Assembly (NCBI GenBank): GCA_946055715.1
Contig: CAMGGT010000006.1
Span: forward strand, 1-12,325
DNA from: an uncultured Clostridia bacterium
GTDB lineage: Bacteria > Bacillota > Clostridia > Oscillospirales > CAG-272
Length of the DNA stretch: 12,325 nt
Reading direction: 5' to 3'
Shown here one piece after another: positions 7,564-12,325 of the stretch. Within the stretch, counting starts at the first letter, position 1; the number at the start of each line of letters is the position of its first letter. The position numbers and the translations under genes were made by a program. The notes beneath the pieces are model-generated. The model was not told the origin of the DNA. It made no database searches and saw nothing but the letters and a program-made list of their open reading frames with translations.

Positions 7564-7755
7564 TCAGCGGAGCTCGGGCGTCTTTGCCAGCATTTCTCCC
7601 ACCAGTTGCCCGGCCTTTTCCGGCGGCTGTCCGGCCGCGCGGCGGCACCATTCGTTCTGCTCGGCAGGGGAGGCAATGGCAAAAGCCAGGCAGGCATCCG
7701 GCCTTTGCAGAAGGGCATCGGCCAACCCTGTGGGAATCTGCAGATCATCCTTCAT
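7564..7755 (-). CDS. Small 63-residue protein, possibly YdeI/OmpD-associated-like
   Basis: The product begins MKDDLQIPTGLADALLQRPD and is 63 residues, with no signal peptide or membrane segment. The start at 7755 is well supported: AAAGGAG lies 7 bases upstream. The pattern of an IP.GLA.AL..NP opening, an LAFAIASPAEQ middle and a helical end recalls the short C-terminal domain of YdeI/OmdA-type proteins, seen as small stand-alone proteins in Clostridia. This family link is tentative and no function follows from it. It is transcribed divergently from the DUF2156 gene and convergently with the binding-protein gene. A strong promoter on the opposite strand starts at its 3' end. The longer frame back to 7857 lacks a ribosome site. 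Confidence 0.72.
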   Translation of the reverse strand: MKDDLQIPTGLADALLQRPDACLAFAIASPAEQNEWCRRAAGQPPEKAGQLVGEMLAKTPELR

Positions 7756-7844
7756 TTTGGGACTCCTTTCTCGGCACAGTTGCCTTGCAGGCGCGTCCGA
7801 CGGTATTGCCACCGAAAGACGGCCACGGCGGGTATGTACCGCAA

Positions 7845-7873
7845 ATAGTATTGGCATACTGCCTTTGTGCCAT
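7845..7873 (-). promoter_or_regulatory. Weak candidate promoter for the 63-residue protein
   Basis: On the minus strand ATGGCA (7868-7873) lies 17 bases before TACTAT (7845-7850), each four or five of six matches to consensus. The position, about 90 bases upstream of the start, fits, but the match is modest. Confidence 0.3.
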
Positions 7874-8006
7874 AACAGGAAAGATTCCCCGCAAGACGAC
7901 CAGCCGCTCCGATCCGGAAGCAGTACGGCGATGCGGCATCCGCCCGCTTACAAAAGCCGTCATTTGACCGAAAACAATAATAAACAAGAAAAGCAAAAAT
8001 AAGAGT

Positions 8007-8900
8007 ATGTTGACTTTTTTACCTTACTCACAGTTTCTCCGCGTGACAGGACATTTTGCGGTTTCGCAGAACGAAAACACCCGTTTTTGCGACCTTACCC
8101 CCGGCAATTTATTGCTTTGGGAAGACTACCTCTCTGTTTCATGCGCCGCAGAGGGTGACCGCGGATACCTGCGTTTCAACCGTCTGGACGGGCAGGTCTG
8201 CTTTCTGCCGGCTGACGGAAGTGTACTGCCGCAGGATCTGCCGCGTCTGACCGACGCCGCAGAGGCCCGGGGCGTGCCGCTGTGCCTGTTTCCGCTGGAT
8301 GAACAGACGGCCACGGCACTTGCCGCCCGCCTCCCGGGGGCTGTGGCCGCGCCGGTACCGGGCACCGCAGACTATCTGTATGATGCCGAGGCGCTTTCCA
8401 CCTTCCATGGCCACAAATACAACGGCCAGCGTAACCATGTCAACAAATTTCTGTCTCTGTATCCCGACTGGCAGTGTCTGCCGGCCGAAGAGGTGCCGCA
8501 GGAGCAGATCGCCGCTTTTTTGCATCAGTATTATGAGCTGTCGGTGGCGGGCGCGCCCGCGCACGAGGCCGAGCACAGCGTCAGTTGCCGCCTGCTTGCA
8601 GACCCCGCGCACGGCGGCCTTACGGCCGACGCGCTGGTGGCCGACGACCGCGTGGTGGCCGTGGCGCTGGGCGAAGTCGTGGGGGATACGCTCTATGTCC
8701 ATGTGGAAAAGGCCCTGCGCGAAGTGCCGGGTGCCTATCAGATGATGGTGCAGCAGTTTGCCTGCCGTCACACGGGCGGAGTCGTGCGCTTTGTCAACCG
8801 CGAGGAAGACGACGGCAACCAAGGCCTGCGCACCGCCAAACTGGCCCTGCATCCGCTGGCCGTCCCCGAAAAATGGGCGGTCACGGTTGCCCATGCCTGA
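8007..8900 (+). CDS. DUF2156 family protein (phosphatidylglycerol lysyltransferase C-terminal-like)
   Basis: The protein is 297 residues, the usual length of stand-alone clostridial DUF2156 proteins (GNAT-like fold). Family hallmarks are visible in order: QNENTRFCDLTPGNLLLW (residues 21-38), KYNGQRNHVNKFL (137-149), HVEKALREVPGAYQMM (232-247), FVNREEDDGNQGLRTAK (262-278) and a final HP..VPEKW (282-290). In the related MprF domain this fold transfers an aminoacyl group from tRNA to phosphatidylglycerol; for stand-alone members the acceptor is unknown. No membrane segment is seen, so it is cytoplasmic. The ATG at 8007 has only AAGAG close upstream, a poor ribosome site, so initiation may be weak. 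I see no convincing promoter just upstream; the one at 7532-7560 may serve it. Its last 50 bases recur at 10022-10071. Confidence 0.85.
   Translation: MLTFLPYSQFLRVTGHFAVSQNENTRFCDLTPGNLLLWEDYLSVSCAAEGDRGYLRFNRLDGQVCFLPADGSVLPQDLPRLTDAAEARGVPLCLFPLDEQTATALAARLPGAVAAPVPGTADYLYDAEALSTFHGHKYNGQRNHVNKFLSLYPDWQCLPAEEVPQEQIAAFLHQYYELSVAGAPAHEAEHSVSCRLLADPAHGGLTADALVADDRVVAVALGEVVGDTLYVHVEKALREVPGAYQMMVQQFACRHTGGVVRFVNREEDDGNQGLRTAKLALHPLAVPEKWAVTVAHA
8851..8900 (+). repeat. Direct repeat copy A (end of the DUF2156 gene)
   Basis: These 50 bases match 10022-10071 at 48 positions; the two differences are T/C changes. Both copies end in the same TGA. The pair encloses the terminator, promoter and lipoprotein gene, with about 1.17 kb from copy to copy. 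Confidence 0.85.
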
Positions 8901-8943
8901 CCGGTGCTTTGCCTGCGACACAGGTTCCATTCATATCGATGAC

Positions 8944-8976
8944 AAGGGGGTGTCCGCTTTTGCGGACACCCCCTTT
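8944..8976 (+). terminator. Intrinsic terminator of the DUF2156 gene
   Basis: AAGGGGGTGTCCGC (8944-8957) and its exact reverse complement (8962-8975) form a 14-bp stem with a TTTT loop. The T run after it is short (CTTTAC). It lies 43 bases past the stop codon. Confidence 0.8.
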
Positions 8977-9002
8977 ACAAAAGACAAATGATATGTTATA
9001 CT
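8974..9002 (+). promoter_or_regulatory. Promoter of the lipoprotein gene, overlapping the terminator tail
   Basis: TTTACA (8974-8979), 17 bases, then TATACT (8997-9002) with an extended TG-T. The -35 begins inside the last bases of the terminator stem. Transcription from about 9009 gives a 136-base leader before the ATG at 9145, in which I see no clear riboswitch fold. Confidence 0.6.
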
Positions 9003-9144
9003 TATGGTAAGATAAGGAAAGTAGCAGGGGGTGGTCATCAAACGGCATCGTACATCTCTGTGCAAATGTGTTGCAAATCGCGTCATTTTTTGGGGAGCAA
9101 AACCGTAATAGATATACCAGAATAGAATGATAAGGAGAACTGAA

Positions 9145-9939
9145 ATGAAAAAAGCAATCAAATGTTGCAGCGCGATCGTTCTTGTCCTTTGTATGATGGT
9201 ATGTTTGGCCGGATGTTTCACGACCGTTTACGAGGATGAAAAATGGAATCGGTTTGTCAAGCCCGGGTGGGCGAACAATGCGTTGACGGTGTATTCGATG
9301 GAAATCAGCGAAACAACATCGTTGCATTATGTGCCCGAATACAAATACGGCGAGTTTAAAAACGGCGATGTGACCATGCCCATCACGCTGCATTTATATA
9401 ACGCATGGTCCGGAAATCCACGCAGATGCGTCAGAATCGATTTTCATGATGAGATCGGAAACAGATTGTGGTCGGTTGAACTGACCTTCCAAAAGAAATC
9501 GTTTGTGTGCGAAACGGTTGAGACAAGCGTGTCGGCGTATGGGTCGGCCGACCTGATGAATGAGCGGATGATGGGCGTTGATTTTGTGGGCAAAACGATC
9601 TGCAGAAGCTCCGACATCGTGAATGCGCACTGCTCGGTGCGGGACGGCGCGTTCAAACGGTTAGAGGCCCTCAAAGGGAAAACCATCTCTTGCCCTGACC
9701 TTGGTTTGTCGTTTGACTTTGACAGCGGCGTCGGCACCCTGCTCAAAAGCGGCGAAGAGATCGGCGCACACGCACAGTTTGGCCTGAACTCTTATACATA
9801 TATGGCGTTGATCATCGAATGGGGCGGCTCAATGGGGATGACGGATGTGTATGAGTTGTTTGTGGATGATGGCGGCTTTTATATCAGCGGACTTTGGTTT
9901 GCGTTCCCGTTGACCCGGCTGGATATTGCGCCCATGTGA
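9145..9939 (+). CDS. Lipoprotein of unknown function
   Basis: The 264-residue product starts MKKAIKCC, has a hydrophobic stretch and a textbook lipobox LAGC with Cys24, so it is anchored on the outer membrane face. The start is ATG at 9145, with AAGGAG 7 bases upstream; the ATG at 9127 lies before that site. After the lipobox come FTTVYEDEKWNRF and then alternating polar and hydrophobic stretches that suggest beta strands, ending in YELFVDDGGFYISGLWFAF. I recognise no family. It uses more A/T-ending codons than its neighbours and is enclosed by the 50-base direct repeat, both of which suggest it arrived separately. It appears to be transcribed alone. Confidence 0.8.
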   Translation: MKKAIKCCSAIVLVLCMMVCLAGCFTTVYEDEKWNRFVKPGWANNALTVYSMEISETTSLHYVPEYKYGEFKNGDVTMPITLHLYNAWSGNPRRCVRIDFHDEIGNRLWSVELTFQKKSFVCETVETSVSAYGSADLMNERMMGVDFVGKTICRSSDIVNAHCSVRDGAFKRLEALKGKTISCPDLGLSFDFDSGVGTLLKSGEEIGAHAQFGLNSYTYMALIIEWGGSMGMTDVYELFVDDGGFYISGLWFAFPLTRLDIAPM

Positions 9940-9969
9940 GAACGAAGACGCCCCGGCGAGTCACAGCCG

Positions 9970-10071
9970 CGTGATCTGCCGGGCGTCAAAACCGCGGTGC
10001 GCGCCGCCCGGCCGGCTTTCTATCCGCCGGCCGTCCCCGAAAAACGGGCGGTCACGGTTGCCCATGCCTGA
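9970..10071 (+). pseudogene. 3' remnant of a second DUF2156 gene
   Basis: Read in the frame ending at TGA 10069-10071, this encodes about 33 residues that align with the end of the intact DUF2156 protein. The final stretch AVPEK-AVTVAHA is the same apart from Arg for Trp, and upstream VRAARPAFYP matches LRTAKLALHP in pattern. No start codon or 5' part of the gene remains. The remnant is open and in frame with the preceding lipoprotein gene, separated from it only by that gene's TGA and ten codons. Confidence 0.65.
10022..10071 (+). repeat. Direct repeat copy B (in the DUF2156 remnant)
   Basis: 48 of 50 bases match 8851-8900. Similarity falls off sharply upstream and downstream, which points to recent duplication or gene conversion of the end, or strong recombination, more than to simple shared ancestry. 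Confidence 0.85.
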
Positions 10072-10184
10072 AAGGCGGGTGCGCTTGAAGGGCAGGGAAG
10101 CTGCGGGCTTATTTGCGCGGCATCCCGACACAGAAAAATGCCTTTTTGACAATTCCGACAGGCGCAAAAAACCTTGCGGCGGGA

Positions 10185-10213
10185 TTGACAAGGGGGCATT
10201 TTTGTTATATAAT
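10185..10213 (+). promoter_or_regulatory. Consensus promoter of the MinD-like / MGS-like pair
   Basis: TTGACA (10185-10190) and TATAAT (10208-10213) are both perfect, with a 17-base spacer. Transcription should start near 10220, giving a leader of about 64 bases. The span 9940-10283 otherwise holds the DUF2156 remnant and a small CGCAA/TTGCG stem near 10163-10178. Confidence 0.88.
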
Positions 10214-10283
10214 TGAGACGATATCTGTAGTTGCTTGCGTCGTGACGCAAAAAACAGATGCACCGAAAAAGCGAGGATGCCGG

Positions 10284-11054
10284 ATGAGCCGGAACAGAAT
10301 ATGGACGGTCTCCGCAAAGGGGGGCGTTGGCAAATCCACGCTGTGCGTCAACCTGGCCAGAGCCATTGCGGCAATGGGACAGCGGGTGCTGCTGGTGGAC
10401 CTGGACACCACCTGCCGCACGCTGGACATGCTTCTGGGGGTGGAGAACACAGCCATATATGACATTGCAGATGTGCTGCGCGGGCGCGTCAGCGCCGAAA
10501 AGGCGGCGGTGCGCTTGCCTCAGTCTGAAAATATGTTTTTGCTCTGTGGGACGGGCGACCTTGACCTGACTTTTTCCGCCGCCTGTCTGGACGGCGCGCT
10601 GGCCCTGGCCGAAAGGGAAATGGGCATCACCGTCACGCTGATAGACACCCACGCGCCCGACAGCAATGCCGCGGCTGTGGCGGCAACGGTGACAGACACG
10701 CTGGTGCCCACCACGCCCGACACGCTTTCTCTGCGTGCCGCCGAGGCCTGCGGGCTGTTTCTGCAAACCGTACATGCACCGCAGGTGCGGTTGGTCGTCA
10801 ATCGGTTCCGCTGGGAAGACCCCCGCCAGCCGTCGCTGCGGGCGATGATCGACAGCGCGGGTATCCGTCTGATGGGGGTGATTCCCGACGACCCCGAAAT
10901 GGCCGCCGCCCAGGAAAAGGGCGTGTTGGCAAAAGAGGCCGCAGACGACAATACGATCATGGCCTTCCGCAATATCGCCCTGCGGTTTTGCGGAGAAGTG
11001 GCACCCCTGTTTTCCGGATGCCGCGGCATCGACCGAAAGAAATACATCGGGTAA
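10284..11054 (+). CDS. MinD/ParA-family P-loop ATPase
   Basis: The 256-residue protein has the deviant Walker A of the MinD/ParA group, KGGVGKST (12-19), with the signature lysine 12. It also has the MinD-type VDLDTTCRTLDMLLG (38-52), IYDIADVLRG (58-67), a Walker B-like LIDTHAP (119-125) and GVIPDD (198-203). In MinD the Walker B is followed by PAG; here it is HAP, a change in the switch II loop. MinD places the division site through ATP-driven membrane binding with MinC. The usual C-terminal membrane-targeting amphipathic helix is not evident: the protein ends GCRGIDRKKYIG. No minC or minE lies nearby. AGGA lies 6 bases before the ATG. It is followed after 68 bases by the MGS-like gene, an order known from clostridial minD-mgsA loci. 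Confidence 0.82.
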   Translation: MSRNRIWTVSAKGGVGKSTLCVNLARAIAAMGQRVLLVDLDTTCRTLDMLLGVENTAIYDIADVLRGRVSAEKAAVRLPQSENMFLLCGTGDLDLTFSAACLDGALALAEREMGITVTLIDTHAPDSNAAAVAATVTDTLVPTTPDTLSLRAAEACGLFLQTVHAPQVRLVVNRFRWEDPRQPSLRAMIDSAGIRLMGVIPDDPEMAAAQEKGVLAKEAADDNTIMAFRNIALRFCGEVAPLFSGCRGIDRKKYIG

Positions 11055-11122
11055 AGGCCCGGAGGCATCCTGCCGCGCCGCGGCCGCCCCGGACAATGAC
11101 TGAATAAAGGAGAGTGAGAGAA

Positions 11123-11554
11123 ATGGAGATTGCAATCATCGCGGACGACAGCAAAAAAGAATTGATGGCACAGTTCTGCATTGCGTACTGTGGCATTCTG
11201 AGCCGTCACCACCTGTGCGCCACTCGCATCACCGGAAAGTACATCCAGGACGCGACCGGTCTTGACATCGACATGATGATGAGCGGCAGTACCGGAGGCA
11301 CAGAGCAAATGGCCTCCCGCATCTCACTCAACGAAATAGACATTCTGTTCTATTTCCGCGATACCGAACCGCAGGACCCCTATCTGCAACAGGATTTTGA
11401 GCTGCTGCGTATGTGCGACATCCAGAATATCCCGGTTGCCACCAACATCGCCACAGCCGAAGTGCTGGTCATGGCGCTGGACAACGGCATGCTGGATTGG
11501 CGTAACATTGTCAACCCGCGTTCCGAGTATAACCGTCGGCGCAAAAAGAGCTGA
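11123..11554 (+). CDS. Methylglyoxal synthase-like protein, catalytic residues replaced
   Basis: The 143-residue product matches methylglyoxal synthase over its whole length: SKKELMAQFCIAYCGILSRH (10-29), ITGKYIQDATGLDI (36-49), NIPVATNIATAE (102-113) and the clostridial ending LDWRNIVNPRSEYNRRRKK. The true enzyme turns dihydroxyacetone phosphate into methylglyoxal. Against the E. coli enzyme the key residues are changed: His19 is Asp8, TGTTG is TRITG, SGPMGGDQQ is SGSTGGTEQ (catalytic Asp71 is Thr60), and the PHDPD loop is PQDPYLQQD (His98 is Gln, Asp101 is shifted or lost). The lysine after the first loop and the SG of the phosphate site remain. It is probably inactive, possibly a ligand sensor. 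The start is ATG 11123 with AAAGGAG 10 bases upstream; GTG at 11114 is too close to that site. Confidence 0.85.
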   Translation: MEIAIIADDSKKELMAQFCIAYCGILSRHHLCATRITGKYIQDATGLDIDMMMSGSTGGTEQMASRISLNEIDILFYFRDTEPQDPYLQQDFELLRMCDIQNIPVATNIATAEVLVMALDNGMLDWRNIVNPRSEYNRRRKKS

Positions 11555-11607
11555 ACGCGGCCCCTTGTGGCCTGCCTTGCCGTCGACAAGATAAAATCAA
11601 ATAAATC

Positions 11608-11657
11608 AAACAGCACACGGTGCTTCCGCTTCGGGCAGGAAGTATCGTGTGCTGTTT
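11608..11657. terminator. Long hairpin terminator after the MGS-like gene
   Basis: A stem of about 20 bp, AAACAGCACACG (11608-11619) with CGTGTGCTGTTT (11646-11657) and an inner GTGCTTCC/GGAAGTAT with two wobble pairs, closes on a ten-base loop. It is 54 bases past the stop. The minus-strand side is followed by a T-rich stretch, so it may act on the convergent gene as well. Confidence 0.75.
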
Positions 11658-11662
11658 AAGTT

Positions 11663-11709
11663 AAGGGCTGTTGCAAGTGCATTTTCGCATTTGCGACAGC
11701 CCCTTTTTT
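11663..11709 (+). terminator. Second copy of the GGGGCTGTTGCA hairpin, with T run
   Basis: Left arm 11663-11680 pairs with 11687-11705 through two G-T wobbles and one bulged C, then TTTTTT follows, a canonical intrinsic terminator on the plus strand. The sequence is clearly related to the perfect hairpin at 7221-7269 and, like it, sits between convergent genes. The wobble changes preserve pairing, which suggests the structure is selected. Confidence 0.8.
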
Positions 11710-11847
11710 GTCATAAAAGACGCGCGACAGATGCCATACAGAGCGACAAATGGCCCGATGGTCTTGCAGCATTGCTTTACGGAAATGTCGGGGAGGGGTG
11801 CTTTTGCTTCTTTGCGCATTGCAACGCCTCCTTGCGGGAAAATGGCC

Positions 11848-12291
11848 TTACGGTTCGGCTACGGCGTTTTTGTAGCTGAGCAGAATATGGTTGACGGCGA
11901 ACAGAACGGCGAAAACAAGCAGGGGAATGTATGCCAGCATGATGCCGCAAAACAAAAACACAGCTGACGGAAGAATGGAAAGCGACAAAGCCCGCAGCCG
12001 TCCTTTTCTGTTCCAACACAACCACCAGAAAAACAGATACACCAGGCACAACGCGCCGTTGACGGCCAGGTACACGGTGCGCGCACCCTCAAACCAGAAA
12101 TGCGCCCCTGCGTGTGGAAGGTGGAAGATCATCAGCGCAAAACAGCCGTATCTGCCGACCTGCTCCAAGATCTCGACGGTTTTGTTTTGCCAGGCATTTG
12201 CGAAGCCCTCTTTGTGTGTTGCGGCAAAGAGGATGTTGGGGACCATGATGACAGCCATGATGGCCAGGCCGTAATAGTTGAACCAACTCAT
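11848..12291 (-). CDS. Multi-spanning membrane protein of unknown function
   Basis: The 147-residue product, starting MSWFNYYGLAIMAVIM, has about five hydrophobic segments: residues 4-24, 44-60, 73-92, 102-120 and 122-138, with NILFAATHKEGFANAWQNK as the first cytoplasmic or outer loop. I recognise the general look of a clostridial hypothetical membrane protein but no named family. The start is uncertain: AAAGGAG lies 14 bases before ATG 12291, which is long, while an in-frame GTG at 12306 overlaps that same site and cannot be its start. It converges on the MGS-like gene; anything upstream of it lies outside the window. Bases 11710-11847 after its stop show no gene. Confidence 0.65.
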   Translation of the reverse strand: MSWFNYYGLAIMAVIMVPNILFAATHKEGFANAWQNKTVEILEQVGRYGCFALMIFHLPHAGAHFWFEGARTVYLAVNGALCLVYLFFWWLCWNRKGRLRALSLSILPSAVFLFCGIMLAYIPLLVFAVLFAVNHILLSYKNAVAEP

Positions 12292-12325
12292 AACCGATGC
12301 CGTCACTCCTTTCTTGATGGCCTTA

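Noticed and set aside
7675..8002. Plus-strand frame starting ATGGCAAAAGCC after GGGGAGG and ending four bases before the DUF2156 start
   Set aside because: Tempting because a strong promoter lies upstream, but the GGGGAGG is only two bases from the ATG, the first 80 bases oppose the well-supported 63-residue gene, and the protein looks like no family.
10146..10174. Second TTGACA upstream of the MinD-like promoter
   Set aside because: No -10 element lies at the right distance (AAACCT at 17 bases).
10020..11135. 371-codon minus-strand frame opposite the MinD-like gene
   Set aside because: Covers the promoter and the clear Walker A gene in antisense; no ribosome site or family.
12289..12306. 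GTG at 12306 as start of the membrane protein
   Set aside because: The GTG overlaps the AAAGGAG ribosome site and so cannot be positioned by it; ATG at 12291 is preferred although its spacing of 14 is long.
1..12325. tRNA, rRNA, CRISPR array, insertion sequence or prophage
   Set aside because: Looked for cloverleaf arms, regularly spaced repeats and transposase or integrase motifs; none were seen.

Overview
The window reads as chromosomal DNA of a GC-rich, low-G+C-lineage anaerobe of the Clostridia (Oscillospiraceae/Ruminococcaceae-like gut or rumen Firmicute). This is inference from strong AAAGGAG ribosome sites, TTGACA/TATAAT promoters with 17-base spacers, clostridial-type lipoproteins, a DUF2156 protein and a minD-mgsA gene pair. 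No tRNA, rRNA, CRISPR array, transposase or phage gene was recognised.

Left part (1-5140): a minus-strand operon, read right to left. It holds a 1010-residue cytoplasmic glycoside hydrolase (GH106-like), a xylose-isomerase-like TIM-barrel sugar phosphate isomerase/epimerase coupled to it by a GTGA start/stop overlap, and a D-2-hydroxyacid dehydrogenase with an altered nucleotide-binding loop. Together they look like an intracellular catabolic module for an oligosaccharide whose identity I cannot tell. A divergent promoter region (5141-5538) separates it from a plus-strand lipoprotein solute-binding protein (5539-7098), probably the uptake receptor for the same substrate. No permease genes are present in the window.

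Middle part (7099-10071): a 465-base gene-free stretch with a perfect 20-bp hairpin; a 63-residue minus-strand protein with a strong plus-strand promoter firing at its stop codon (candidate antisense RNA); a DUF2156 (lysylphosphatidylglycerol synthase C-terminal-like) protein; a back-to-back terminator and promoter; and an unrecognised AT-richer lipoprotein gene. Just after that gene lies a remnant of a second DUF2156 gene, whose last 50 bases are 48/50 identical to the end of the intact copy.

Right part (10185-12291): a consensus promoter followed by a MinD-like ATPase and a methylglyoxal-synthase-like protein. The second protein keeps the family fold signature and ending but has lost the residues known to do catalysis. 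Two terminator hairpins separate this pair from a convergent minus-strand membrane protein of unknown function. A hairpin built on GGGGCTGTTGCA occurs in both convergent gene junctions (7221-7269 and 11663-11709), and its right arm may begin the window.

The item most worth follow-up is the MinD-like ATPase paired with a probably non-catalytic methylglyoxal synthase paralogue, a candidate sensor or regulatory module rather than an enzyme.
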